DNA of 64,000 nt, taken from Acidimicrobiales bacterium. Its GTDB lineage: Bacteria > Actinomycetota > Acidimicrobiia > Acidimicrobiales > JAUJNH01. Location: the NCBI GenBank assembly GCA_030448245.1, contig JAUJNH010000003.1:278479-342478 (forward strand), read 5' to 3'. The notes under the pieces were generated by a model. The model was not told the origin of the DNA, ran no database searches, and was given only the letters and a program-made list of their open reading frames with translations. Made by a program: the position numbers and the translations under genes. Of this stretch, positions 8,800 to 18,142 are shown one piece after another. Position 1 is the first letter of the stretch. Every line of letters starts with the position of its first letter.

Positions 8800-9737
8800 T
8801 CAGACGGTCAGGAGGTCGCGGGCGCCGGTGTCGGAGCTCGGGTGGCGGAGCTTCGACATCGCCCTTGCCTCGATCTGGCGGATCCGCTCGCGGGTGAGGT
8901 TGAAGTGCTCGCCCACCTCTTCGAGCGTCCGGGGCTCGCCCCGGTCGAGCCCGAAGCGCAGGCGCAGGATCTCCCGTTCGCGCTCGTCGAGGGGCGAGAG
9001 GAGGCGGGTGATCTCGTCGGGAAGCAGGGCGGTGGCCGCCGTCTCGAACGGTGACTCGGCCGAGCGGTCCTGGACGACGTCGCCGAGCTCGGCGTCGCCG
9101 TCCTCCCGCAGGGGCTCCGACAGCGAAAGGGGCTCGAGGGCGAAGCGCAGGGCCTCGGTCACCTTCTCCTCGGGCATCTCGACCTCGATCGACAGCTCGT
9201 ACTGGGTCGGGGGCGCCCGAACTTCAGCTCGAGGCGGGACCGGGCCTTCTGCAGGCGGGCCAGGGTGTCGCCGGCGTGCACGGGCAGCCGGATGGTGCGG
9301 CCGGTGTTGGCGATGCCCCGGGTGATGGCCTGGCGGATCCACCACGTGGCGTAGGTCGAGAACTTGAAGCCCTTGCGCCAGTCGAACTTCTCGACGGCGT
9401 GCATCAGCCCCAGGTTCCCCTCCTGGATGAGGTCGAGGAGGGGCAGGCCCGAGGCCTGGTACTTCTTGGCGATCGAGACCACCAGGCGGAGGTTCGACTC
9501 GACGAAGGCGTCGGTGGCCTCGTCACCGGCCCGGATCTGGCGCTTCAGCTCGCGCTTGCGGGCCGAGGTCATGTCCCGGCCCTTCTCCTCCAGCTCCTTG
9601 CGTGCTGCGTCGCCGACCTCGATGGCCTGTGCGAGCCGCACCTCGTCGTCCTTGGTGAGGAGGTTGAACTGGCCGATGTCAGTGAGGTAGAGCCTGACGA
9701 GGTCTTCCTCGTCTCGCTCAACACGCTCCTTCGGCAT
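8800..9737 (-). CDS. RNA polymerase sigma factor, SigA/RpoD family (group 1/2; frame broken at 9209-9213)
   Basis: ATG at 9737. Region 1.2 ([17 protein letters not shown]), region 2 ([48 protein letters not shown]), region 3 and region 4 ([36 protein letters not shown]) are all canonical. A C5 run on the coding strand (G5 at 9209-9213) breaks the frame after LELKFGR. One more base restores [17 protein letters not shown] and a 312-residue protein. This size, with region 1.1 absent, suggests a group 2 (SigB/HrdB-like) or small primary sigma factor. A broken major sigma factor would be costly, so the break is probably a sequencing error. Confidence 0.9.
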
Positions 9738-9908
9738 GCCGTTCGGAACCTTCCTTCCTGCTGTTGCTGCGGTGCTGCTGGCGCCCGGTGCGGGGCAAGG
9801 TGCTCGTCGGGTGCGGGTGGGGCGGGATCGGGCCGCCTCGGCGGTAGCCCAACTGTACCGACGCGGTCAAGGGCCCCCCCGGACCGGTGCTCGCCACGAT
9901 GCCCCACC

Positions 9909-10463
9909 TCAGCCGAGCAGCCCGCCGGCGTCGACCAGGAGGCACTCGACCGACGCCTGGTGGGCCACCGCCCGCTCCACGTCGGCCCGGGTGCGCAGGA
10001 GTCGCTGGAGCAGGCGCTCACCGGCCTGCTGGTCGTCGGCCTCGTCCCGCAGCACCAGGCGCAGCGTCCGGATGGTCGGGCCGTCGCTCACCGGCGACGC
10101 CGTCTCGAGGTGGCTGGCGTGGGCGGCGGCCAGCCGGGGCAGCAGCGCACGGTGCACGCCGGCCAGCCGCTCGATCGTCCCGGTGGCGCCGGCGAGCACC
10201 TCGACGGCCTGCTCGACGCCGGCCGAGGCCGGCCCGACCCACCTTTCCGCGTCGACGTCGTGGAGCGTGGGCAGCCGCTCGCCCCACAGCGCGGCGTGCC
10301 AGCCGTGGTGCGAGGCCTGGGTGGCCAGGGCGATCTTCACCTCGGGCTCGGGCACGGTGGCCACCCACCCGCCCAGGATCTCGAAGAGCCGGGCGTCAAG
10401 CCACCGCGCTGCGCCCGCCCGCCGGGCCGTGCCGTGCAGGTCCAGCCGCCCCTCCTCCCCCAC
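9909..10463 (-). CDS. Conserved hypothetical helical protein (possibly ferritin-like)
   Basis: I choose the GTG at 10463 (GEEGRLDLHG...), 184 residues, 86 bp after the TetR gene. The body is helical: LDARLFEILGGWVATV, VKIALATQASHHGWHAALW, TIRTLRLVLRDEADDQQAG. His/Glu-rich helices in an E..HH..H arrangement recall ferritin-like four-helix proteins, but I cannot assign a family. It ends 171 bp upstream of the sigma factor start. Function unknown. Confidence 0.6.
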   Translation of the reverse strand: MGEEGRLDLHGTARRAGAARWLDARLFEILGGWVATVPEPEVKIALATQASHHGWHAALWGERLPTLHDVDAERWVGPASAGVEQAVEVLAGATGTIERLAGVHRALLPRLAAAHASHLETASPVSDGPTIRTLRLVLRDEADDQQAGERLLQRLLRTRADVERAVAHQASVECLLVDAGGLLG

Positions 10464-10549
10464 GGGCGGCGACCCTACCGACCGGGCCGGCCGCCACCGG
10501 GTGACGATCGCGCCGTCGGCTTCTGCGTGTGCGCCGGCCTCGGTGGCGC

Positions 10550-11182
10550 TCAGGTCGAGTCGGGGCCGAGGAGGCCTCTGGTGAGGTGATCGCACGCCTG
10601 GCCGAAGAGCACCTCGACCGGCGGGAGGCCGAGGTTCGGGTGGCTGATCAGCAACGACGTGCAGCCGTGCACGACGGCCCACAGCTCGAGGGCCACCGGG
10701 AACGGCTCGAGGCCCGGCTCCAGCAGGCCGGTGGCGATCAGGTCGGCCGCGTTCTGCAGCAGGTGGGCGAAGGCCGCCGACTCCATCAGCTGCTCCGGCC
10801 CGAAGCCCTTCGGCGCCGACTCCGGCTTCTGCATGAACAGCACCCGGTAGTGCTCGGGGTGCTCGACGCCGAACCGGGCGTAGGCCAGGCCCCGGGCCCG
10901 GATGCGGTCGAAAGGGTCTTCGAGACCGGCGGCGGCCGACTCGATGGCCTGGTCGAGGGCGGCGAACAGCTGCTGGCACACGTCGAAGATGAGCGTGTCC
11001 TTGTCCGGGAAGTGCAGGTAGACCGACGGCGGCGAGACCCCGACGTCGGCGGCCACCGCCCGGATGGTCACCTTCTCTACATCGCCGCTCTCCACCAGCA
11101 GCCGGGCGGCGGCGTCGAGGATGTCCTGGCGGAGCAGGCCGCCCTCGCCCCGCCGGGAGCGGGAGCGGGCGCGGGTGCTCAT
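10550..11182 (-). CDS. TetR/AcrR-family transcriptional regulator
   Basis: 210 residues, ATG start overlapping the stop of the MMPL exporter gene (ATGA). N-terminal helix-turn-helix: ILDAAARLLVESGDVEKV, then TIRAVAADVGVSPPSVYLHF with PDKDTLIF, the classical TetR DNA-binding signature. The C-terminal ligand domain (ALDQAIESAAAGLEDPFDR, HPEHYRVLFMQKPE) resembles TetR_C_33-type regulators. Being in one operon with the MMPL gene, it most likely represses its own exporter. A TGAAC-ATC-GTTCA palindrome lies just upstream of that operon. Confidence 0.9.
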   Translation of the reverse strand: MSTRARSRSRRGEGGLLRQDILDAAARLLVESGDVEKVTIRAVAADVGVSPPSVYLHFPDKDTLIFDVCQQLFAALDQAIESAAAGLEDPFDRIRARGLAYARFGVEHPEHYRVLFMQKPESAPKGFGPEQLMESAAFAHLLQNAADLIATGLLEPGLEPFPVALELWAVVHGCTSLLISHPNLGLPPVEVLFGQACDHLTRGLLGPDST

Positions 11183-13428
11183 CGGCTCCCCACGCCCACC
11201 GGCGGCGGAACCGGTGGAGCGAGCGGTGCCCCGTTCTCAGGGTCGTCCGGGAGGGATCCGCCCTCGGTGAACCCGAACCGGTCGTGGAGGCGCCGCAGCG
11301 GGCCCGGCGCCCACCAGTTCGCCTCGCCGGCCAGGCGCATGAAGGCGGGCACCAGGGCGGCCCGGATGAGCGTGGCGTCCATCAGGACGGCCAGGGTCAG
11401 GCCGATGCCGAACAGCTTGATGAACGTGATGCCCGAGGTGGCGAAGGCGAGGAAGACGATCGCCAGCAGGGCGGCGGCGGCCGTGACGATCCGGCCGGTG
11501 CGCTCGAGCCCCCGGGCCACCGACTCGACCGTGCCCGCCCCCTTGTCGTGCTCCTCCTTGATGCGGCTGAGGAGGAACACCTCGTAGTCCATCGACAGGC
11601 CGAAGGCCACGCAGAACATGAGGATGGGGGTGGTGGTGTCGAGGGCGCCGGTGGCGGTGAACCCCAGGAGGTCGGCGCCCCAGCCGTCCTGGAAGATGAC
11701 GACCATGGCCCCGAAGGTGGCGGTCAGCGACAGCAGGTTCAGCACGACGGCCTTGGCCGGCACCAGCAGACTGCCGAACATGAGGAACAGCACCAGGAAG
11801 GTGATCCCGGCGATGATCCCGGCGGCCAGCGGCAGCTTGGCCACGAGCGACGCCTTGGAGTCGACGAGCATGGCTGACTGACCGGTGACCAGCACGTCGG
11901 CGGGAGCGGGCACGGCCCGCACCGCCCGCACCAGCCGCTCGCCCTCGCCGGACAGCGGCTCGACCGAGGGGACGACGGCGAGGTAGACGCCGCCGGCGGG
12001 ACCGGCGAAGCGCTGGTAGAGCGGGTTGCCCTGGCCGGCGACGACCAGCTGGCCGCCGATGTAGCTGCCCTTCGGCCCGTCGACCCTGGCCACCCCGGGC
12101 AACCCCGAGAGGGCGGTGGCGTAGCCGTCGAGGTCGCCGGACGCGGTGGGCGCCACCACCGACAGGCTGGCGGTGTCGCGGCTGGGGAACTCGCGGCGCA
12201 GGACGTCGGACGCCTGGCGGGTGCTGGCCGTGGTGGGCAGCACCCGGTCGTCGGGGAGGCCGAAGCGGACCCCGGCGAACGGCAGCCCCAGCGCCACCAG
12301 CAGCGCTCCGACGCTGAGAGCCACCAGCACGGGCCGGCGCATCACCATCGTCGCCGTCCTGTGCCAGAACCCGGCGCCGTCGAGCTTGGGCTCTCGGTGC
12401 AGGATGCGGAACCGCTCGAGGTTGTCGCCGAGGGCGGCGAGCAGGGCCGGCAGCACGACGAGGGCGCCGACTGCCGCAGCCGCCACCACGGCGATGCCGG
12501 CGTAGGCGAAGGAGCGGAGGAAGTACAGGGGGAAGACCAGGAGGGCGGCCAGCGAGGCGGCCACGGTCAGGGCGCTGAACAGCACGGTGCGACCGGCGGT
12601 CAGGACGCTGCGGACGACGGCCTCGTCGTTCGAGTAGCCCTTGCGGCGCTCCTCCCGGACCCGGTTCACGATGAACAGCGAGTAGTCGATGGCCAGGCCG
12701 AGGCCGAGGCCGGTGGTCAGGTTGATCGAGAAGATCGACACGTCGGTGACCAGGGCGATGGCGTGGAGGACGGCGAAGGTCGAGATGATCGACAGGACGC
12801 CGACGGCCAAGGGCATCCCGGCGGCCACGACCGAGCCGAACACCAGCACGAGGGCGATGCCGGTGAGCGGGAAGGCCAGCGACTCGGCGCGGGCCAGGTC
12901 GGACTCGATCTGGGTGCCCACCTGGTTGAAGACGGCTGCGAAGCCGGTCACCTCGACCCTGAGGAGGCCGTCGCTGCGGGTGTACGGCCCGACCAGCTCG
13001 TGGACCCGCTCGTCGACGTGGTCGTCGTCGCCGGCGATGCGGGCCAGCACGAGGGCCCGGTCGCCTCCGCCCGAGCGCAGCGGTGGCGGGCTCCCGAGGG
13101 TCCAGTACGAGACCGACTGGACCACGTCGGCTTCCCGGCTCAGTTCGGCGGTGAGGGCCGCCCCAGCGGTGGCCACCGCGGGATCGTCGACCTTGCGGCC
13201 GTCCTTGGCGGTGACCAGCAGGACGAGGTCGGGATCGCCCTGCCCGAACTGCTCCTCCACCAGGCGGGCGGCCCGGGTCGACTCGGCTGCGGGGTCCTGG
13301 AAGCCACCAGCCTTGACGGCACCGAAGACGCCGGCGCCGAAGACCCCGGCGGCGACGAGCGTGAGCCCGCTGACCACCAGCACCGCTCGGCGGCGGCGGA
13401 CGACGAACCGGGCGAGACGTTCGAGCAC
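11179..13428 (-). CDS. MMPL-family RND transporter
   Basis: I choose the GTG at 13428 because GGAGGT lies six bases upstream, giving 749 residues. Two MMPL halves each have one helix, a large extracytoplasmic loop, then five helices. The signatures are GLGLGLAIDYSLFIVNRVREE in the first half and FGLSMDYEVFLLSRIKEEHD in the second, with the Asp-Tyr pairs that carry the proton relay in MmpL3-like pumps. Such proteins export lipids, siderophores or drugs across the actinobacterial membrane. The substrate cannot be read from sequence. The co-encoded TetR suggests induction by a ligand. Confidence 0.9.
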   Translation of the reverse strand: MLERLARFVVRRRRAVLVVSGLTLVAAGVFGAGVFGAVKAGGFQDPAAESTRAARLVEEQFGQGDPDLVLLVTAKDGRKVDDPAVATAGAALTAELSREADVVQSVSYWTLGSPPPLRSGGGDRALVLARIAGDDDHVDERVHELVGPYTRSDGLLRVEVTGFAAVFNQVGTQIESDLARAESLAFPLTGIALVLVFGSVVAAGMPLAVGVLSIISTFAVLHAIALVTDVSIFSINLTTGLGLGLAIDYSLFIVNRVREERRKGYSNDEAVVRSVLTAGRTVLFSALTVAASLAALLVFPLYFLRSFAYAGIAVVAAAAVGALVVLPALLAALGDNLERFRILHREPKLDGAGFWHRTATMVMRRPVLVALSVGALLVALGLPFAGVRFGLPDDRVLPTTASTRQASDVLRREFPSRDTASLSVVAPTASGDLDGYATALSGLPGVARVDGPKGSYIGGQLVVAGQGNPLYQRFAGPAGGVYLAVVPSVEPLSGEGERLVRAVRAVPAPADVLVTGQSAMLVDSKASLVAKLPLAAGIIAGITFLVLFLMFGSLLVPAKAVVLNLLSLTATFGAMVVIFQDGWGADLLGFTATGALDTTTPILMFCVAFGLSMDYEVFLLSRIKEEHDKGAGTVESVARGLERTGRIVTAAAALLAIVFLAFATSGITFIKLFGIGLTLAVLMDATLIRAALVPAFMRLAGEANWWAPGPLRRLHDRFGFTEGGSLPDDPENGAPLAPPVPPPVGVGSR

Positions 13429-13465
13429 GGGAGGACCTCCGGAACCTTGGGTGAACACCGATAGG

Positions 13466-13478
13466 TGAACATCGTTCA
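13466..13478. promoter_or_regulatory. Putative TetR operator (TGAAC-N3-GTTCA)
   Basis: The perfect inverted repeat TGAACATCGTTCA lies 38 bp upstream of the MMPL-tetR operon start. A related half site, GTGAACACC, repeats 15 bp away (GTGAAC at 13451 and at 13465). Symmetric TGAAC/GTTCA sites are typical for TetR-family repressors. Binding is inferred. Confidence 0.5.
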
Positions 13479-13520
13479 GCGACTTGGGCAAGGGGGTGTG
13501 ACCAACTTCACAGCTCGAGT

Positions 13521-13540
13521 GGGACCAAAACGTTGGTCCC
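13521..13540. promoter_or_regulatory. 8-bp inverted repeat, hairpin or operator
   Basis: GGGACCAA-AACG-TTGGTCCC is a perfect 8-bp inverted repeat in the 257-bp gap between the nadE 3' end and the MMPL start (both genes leftward). There is no T-run after it, so it could be a non-canonical terminator for nadE or a second operator. Confidence 0.45.
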
Positions 13541-13685
13541 GGTCGTTCAACCCGTCAGTCCCCCGCCGCCGACGTAGTGGCGGGAGGTTGTGCGGGAAAT
13601 CCCCCCCTTCCACGCGCAACCAGTGCCCGGCGCCGGTCCTCTCCACCCCCCTCCGGAGAGAGGCCGGCGCTGAGGCGCGCCCGGC

Positions 13686-15383
13686 TCAGCCCCGGTAGCG
13701 GTTGACGATGGGGACCCGGCGGTCCTTCCCGAACGACTTGGGTGTCACGCGGACGCCCAGCGGGCTCTGGCGGCGCTTGTACTCGGCCACGTCGACCAGC
13801 CGGGTGACCCGGTCCACCAGGTCCTGGTCGAAGCCGGCGGCCACCAGGTCGGCCTTGGTCATGTCGCGCTCGACGTAGGCCTCGAGCAGGGGGTCGAGCA
13901 CGTCGTAGGGCGGGAGGCTCTCGTCGTCGCGCTGATCGGGCCGCAGCTCGGCCGACGGCGGCTTGGTCAGCACGTCCGGCGGCACCACCGGGCGGCCGGC
14001 CCGTTCGTTGACCGCCGCCGTCAGCCGGAACACCAGCGTCTTCGGCACGTCCTTGATGACGGCGAAACCGCCGGCAGTGTCGCCGTAGAGCGTGGAGTAG
14101 CCGACGGCCAGCTCGCTCTTGTTCCCCGTCGTCAGCACGAGCCAGCCGTGCTGGTTGGAAAGCGCCATGAGGGTCACCCCCCGGATGCGGCTCTGCAGGT
14201 TCTCCTCGGCCAGGCCGTCGACCGAGGTCATGTCGAGCAGGGCGGCGTGGGCGGGCTCGATGGGGATGGTGCGGAGCTCGATCCCGAGGTTGCGGGCCAG
14301 GATGCCGGCGTCGCCCTCGGACGATGCCGACGAGTAGCGGCTCGGCATGGCCACCCCGTGCACGTGCTCGGGGCCCAGCGCCTCGACCGCGATGCACGCC
14401 ACGAGCGTCGAGTCGATCCCGCCCGACAGCCCGATGACCACGTCGGTGAAGCCGCTCTTGGTGACGTAGTCGCGGGTGCCGAGGACGAGCGCCCGGTGCA
14501 CCTCGTCGATCTCGTCCAAGGGCTGGCACACCGGGTGACCGTCCTCCAGCGGGGGGCGGGCGGGCCGCGGCGGCGCTGCGGTCACCAGCGGCAGGGCCGG
14601 CGCCGGCGCTCTGCCTCGGGGGTCGAGGAGCCGCTTGCGGAACACCGGCCGCACCTCGATGTCGACGACGGCGAAGGCCTCCTCCAGCACGGGGAGGCGG
14701 GCCACCAGCGTCCCGTCGGCGTCGAAGACGAGGCTGCCACCGTCGAACACCAGGTCGTCCTGGCCGCCGACGAGGTTGACGTAGACCAGGGCGCACGAGG
14801 CGTCGGTGCAGCGGGTGGCCAGCATGCGCTCGCGCTCGGCCCACCGACCCCGGTAGTACGGCGAGGCGCTGAGGTTCAGGACCACCTCCGCCCCGCCGGC
14901 CGCCTGCTCCCGCATCGGCCCGTGCGGCGACCACACGTCTTCGCAGATGGTGAGGCCGACATCGGCGTCGCCGAACCCGAACAGCTGGAGGGGCTCGGTG
15001 CCGGCCGCGAAGTAGCGCTGCTCGTCGAACACCGCATAGTTGGGCAGCAGCCGCTTGCGGTAGGTGCCGAGGACCCGGCCCCGGGCACAGACGGCAGCGG
15101 CGTTGTGCAGGTCTCGGCTCTGGTCGACGAACCCGACCACGGCCGCGCAGCGGCCGGTGGCGGCCGCCACCTTGTCGAGAACCTCGCGGTTGTCCCGCAC
15201 GAAGCCCGGCTTCAGCACCAGGTCCTCGGGTGGGTAGCCGGTGATGGCCAGCTCGGGGAAGACAGCGACGTCGCAGTCGGCTTCCTCGGCCCGCCCGTAC
15301 ATCTCGAGCACCCGCTGGGCGTTGCCTTCCAGGTCGCCGACGGTCTGGTTCAGCTGGCACAGGGCGGCGCGCAGGCGGGGCAT
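13686..15383 (-). CDS. nadE: Glutamine-dependent NAD+ synthetase
   Basis: I choose ATG 15383 (565 residues); a further upstream extension would overlap the divergent glnE. The N-terminal nitrilase-type glutaminase domain has catalytic Glu (FPELAITGYPPEDL), Lys (YRKRLLPNYAVFDE) and Cys (LTICEDVW). The C-terminal synthetase has the pyrophosphatase P-loop IGLSGGIDSTL and LTTGNKSELAVGYSTLYGD. It makes NAD+ from deamido-NAD+, ATP and glutamine in the cytoplasm. The length is near that of two-domain bacterial NadE (about 540-680). Divergent from glnE with only 60 bp between starts. Both enzymes bind glutamine metabolism, so a shared promoter region is plausible. Confidence 0.93.
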   Translation of the reverse strand: MPRLRAALCQLNQTVGDLEGNAQRVLEMYGRAEEADCDVAVFPELAITGYPPEDLVLKPGFVRDNREVLDKVAAATGRCAAVVGFVDQSRDLHNAAAVCARGRVLGTYRKRLLPNYAVFDEQRYFAAGTEPLQLFGFGDADVGLTICEDVWSPHGPMREQAAGGAEVVLNLSASPYYRGRWAERERMLATRCTDASCALVYVNLVGGQDDLVFDGGSLVFDADGTLVARLPVLEEAFAVVDIEVRPVFRKRLLDPRGRAPAPALPLVTAAPPRPARPPLEDGHPVCQPLDEIDEVHRALVLGTRDYVTKSGFTDVVIGLSGGIDSTLVACIAVEALGPEHVHGVAMPSRYSSASSEGDAGILARNLGIELRTIPIEPAHAALLDMTSVDGLAEENLQSRIRGVTLMALSNQHGWLVLTTGNKSELAVGYSTLYGDTAGGFAVIKDVPKTLVFRLTAAVNERAGRPVVPPDVLTKPPSAELRPDQRDDESLPPYDVLDPLLEAYVERDMTKADLVAAGFDQDLVDRVTRLVDVAEYKRRQSPLGVRVTPKSFGKDRRVPIVNRYRG

Positions 15384-15443
15384 CCCCGAGATTCTGCCCG
15401 CCGCCGGACGCCCCAGCCCGCACGCGCCGGGCAGACTCCTGCC

Positions 15444-18095
15444 GTGCTGGTGGCCGACGAGGAGGTGGACCGCTCGGCGGCGCCGGCCGCGGTGCGCACG
15501 GGGCTGGCGCAGCTGGGGGAGGCCGAGCCGTCCTCGGCCGTCCTCCTGGCCGAGCAGGCCGAGCTCCGACATGCCGTGGTGGCCGTGCTGGCCGCCAGCC
15601 GGTCCCTCGGCCGGGTGGTCGTGACCGACGGGATGGCCCTCGACGTGCTCGGCCACCTGGACCGCCGCCCGGCGCCCCCGGACGGGGACGCCGACGACCT
15701 GGCCCGCTGGAAGCGGCTCGAGCTGCTCCGCATCGCCGCCCGTGACCTCACCGGCGTCGACGACCTTCCCACCACCGGCCGCCTGCTGGCCCACCTGGCC
15801 GACGAGGTGCTGCGCCAGGCCCACCGCCTGGCCGGTGCCCGGGCCGAAGGTGTTGCCGTGGTGGCCATGGGCAAGGCCGGCGCCTGCGAGCTGAACTACG
15901 CCTCCGACGTCGACCTGCTGTTCGTCGGCGACGGTGACGCCCGTCCCATCCTCGAGGCCGGCCGGCGCTGCTTCCGCCTCGACGCCGACCTGCGTCCTGA
16001 GGGCCGGGACGGGCCGCTGGTGCGCTCGCTGGACTCCTACGAGGCCTACTGGGACCGGTGGGCCGACACCTGGGAGTTCCAGGCCCTGTTGAAGGCGCGC
16101 CCGGTGGCTGGGTCAGCCGATCTGCAGGAACGTTTCGCCCAGGCGGCCGAGCGGCGGGTGTGGGGGCAGCCCTTCGGGGCCGAGGAGCTGCGCAGCGTCC
16201 GCTCGATGAAGGCCCGGGCCGAGGCCGAGGTGGCCAGGAAGGGCCTGGCCACCAGGGAGCTGAAGCGGGGCCGAGGCGGCATTCGCGACATCGAGTTCGC
16301 GGTGCAGCTGCTGCAGCTGGTGCACGGGCGGGCGGACGAGGACCTGCGCACCCCTGCGACTCTGGACGCCCTGGCCGAGCTGGCCGGCGCCGGTTACGTG
16401 GGCGAGGAGGACGCCAGGCTCCTCGCCGAGGCGTACACCTTCCTGCGCATCGTCGAGCACCGGCTCCAGCTGGTCGACGAGGCGCAGGTCCACGCCGTCC
16501 CGACCCAGCCCGCGCCCCTCCAGCACCTGGCCCGCGTCCTCGGCTACCGCGACGACGAACGGACCACGGCGGTGGCCCGCTTCGAGGCCGAGCTCGTGCG
16601 CCACCAGACGGTGGCCCGGTCGATCCACGAGCGGCTGTTCTTCCGCCCCCTGCTGGAGGCGTTCACGACGAGCGACGGCCCGCTGACCATCGAAGCGGCG
16701 AGAGAACGCCTCAGCGCCCTGGGCTTCACCGACGCCGAGCGGACCCGCCAGGCCGTGCTCGAGCTGACCCGCGGCATGCGGCGGGCGAGCCGCCTCATGA
16801 ACGCCCTCCTCCCCCTCCTCCTCGAGTGGCTCTCGGAGTCGCCCGACCCCGACCTCGGCCTGCTCGGCCTGCGGACGCTGGCCACCGGCTCGCATCGGTC
16901 GGCCCGGCTGGCCGAGACGTTCCGCGAGTCGCCCGAGTCGGCCCGCCGCCTGTGCACCGTGGCCGGCACGTCACGCCTGCTCACCTCGCTGGTCGAGCGC
17001 CAGCCCGAGCTTCTCGGCTGGCTCGCCGACGACCGGGACCTCGCTCCGCTCGAGCGGGACGAGCTGCTCAGCCGGGCCCGGGCGGCCATGGCCGTGCGCG
17101 ACCCCGACGACCGGGCCGCCGCCCTCCAGCGGCTGCGCCAGGCCGAGCTGTTCCGCATCGCCGCAGCCGACCTCCTCGGGGTCCTGCCGTCGGGCTCGTC
17201 GGTCGGCAGCTCGCTGTCGGCGCTGGCCGAAGCGGTCCTCGAGGCCGCGCTCGAAGCGGCCGAGCCCCCCGTCCCGATGGCCGTGGTGGCCATGGGCCGG
17301 CTGGGTGGGCGCGAGCTGGGCTTCGCCAGCGACCTCGACGTCGTCCTGTTCCACGACGAGCGGGGCGGAGGTGCGGGGGCCGAGGCCGAGGCCGCCGTGA
17401 GCCGCTTCCTCAAGCTCCTCCGCGGCCAGACGCCGGCCCAGCAGGTGTGGGACGTCGACCTCGACCTGCGCCCCGAGGGCAAGCAGGGCCGCCTCGCCGC
17501 CTCGCTCACCGGCTTCGAGAGCTACCTCGACCGGTGGGCGGCGACCTGGGAGCGCCAGGCGCTGGTGCGGGGCCGGCCGTGCGCAGGCGACCGGGCCGTG
17601 CAGGCGTGGTGGCAGGAGATCGTCGACGGGTGGGTCTGGCGCCGGCCGTTCACCGAAGACGACGCCCGCGAGGTGCGGCGGATGAAGGCTCGGGTCGAGC
17701 GAGAGCGCATCCCCCCCGGCGAGGACCCGGCGTTCCACCTCAAGCTCGGCCGGGGATCGCTGGCCGATGTCGAGTGGACGGTCCAGCTCCTGCAGCTGCA
17801 GCACGGTGTCCCCGGGCCGGCCACCCTGCCCGCGCTGGCCGCCCTCGAAGCCGCAGACGCCATCGACGCCGAGGACGCGGCGGTGCTCGCGGCCGCCTGG
17901 CGCTTCTGCGAGGCCACCCGCAACCGCTGGTTCCTCGTGAAGGGTGCGCCGGGAAACAGCCTCCCCACCCAGGCCGACCAGCTGAGCCGCCTGGCCCGCA
18001 GCCTCGACACCACGGCCGCCGGCCTCCGCAACGACTACCGCCGCGTGACCCGCCGAGCCCGCACCGTGGTCGAGAGCCTCTTCTACGCCCGCTAG
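15444..18095 (+). CDS. glnE: Bifunctional glutamine synthetase adenylyltransferase/deadenylase
   Basis: GTG 15444, 883 residues, about 100 shorter than typical GlnE at the N-terminus. Two tandem nucleotidyltransferase-like halves: the N-terminal deadenylase with VVAMGKAGACELNYASDVDLLF and RPEGRDGPLVRSLDSYEAYW, and the C-terminal adenylyltransferase with VVAMGRLGGRELGFASDLDVV and LRPEGKQGRLAASLTGFESY. The D-x-D metal ligands are visible in both (SDVD, SDLD). It attaches AMP to, or removes it from, the Tyr of GSI-beta. The matching target motif (DKDLYDLP) is in the glnA at 60356-61784. The C-terminal GlnE/HEPN-like helical stretches follow each catalytic half. Confidence 0.93.
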   Translation: MLVADEEVDRSAAPAAVRTGLAQLGEAEPSSAVLLAEQAELRHAVVAVLAASRSLGRVVVTDGMALDVLGHLDRRPAPPDGDADDLARWKRLELLRIAARDLTGVDDLPTTGRLLAHLADEVLRQAHRLAGARAEGVAVVAMGKAGACELNYASDVDLLFVGDGDARPILEAGRRCFRLDADLRPEGRDGPLVRSLDSYEAYWDRWADTWEFQALLKARPVAGSADLQERFAQAAERRVWGQPFGAEELRSVRSMKARAEAEVARKGLATRELKRGRGGIRDIEFAVQLLQLVHGRADEDLRTPATLDALAELAGAGYVGEEDARLLAEAYTFLRIVEHRLQLVDEAQVHAVPTQPAPLQHLARVLGYRDDERTTAVARFEAELVRHQTVARSIHERLFFRPLLEAFTTSDGPLTIEAARERLSALGFTDAERTRQAVLELTRGMRRASRLMNALLPLLLEWLSESPDPDLGLLGLRTLATGSHRSARLAETFRESPESARRLCTVAGTSRLLTSLVERQPELLGWLADDRDLAPLERDELLSRARAAMAVRDPDDRAAALQRLRQAELFRIAAADLLGVLPSGSSVGSSLSALAEAVLEAALEAAEPPVPMAVVAMGRLGGRELGFASDLDVVLFHDERGGGAGAEAEAAVSRFLKLLRGQTPAQQVWDVDLDLRPEGKQGRLAASLTGFESYLDRWAATWERQALVRGRPCAGDRAVQAWWQEIVDGWVWRRPFTEDDAREVRRMKARVERERIPPGEDPAFHLKLGRGSLADVEWTVQLLQLQHGVPGPATLPALAALEAADAIDAEDAAVLAAAWRFCEATRNRWFLVKGAPGNSLPTQADQLSRLARSLDTTAAGLRNDYRRVTRRARTVVESLFYAR

Positions 18096-18142
18096 AACCC
18101 GCTGGTGCAGCCAAGGGAAGTGGCAGGGGGCAGGATCATGGT

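Noticed and set aside
14148..15443. N-terminal extension of GlnE by 432 codons
   Set aside because: It lies antisense to nadE and has no GlnE similarity; the family sequence starts after 15444.
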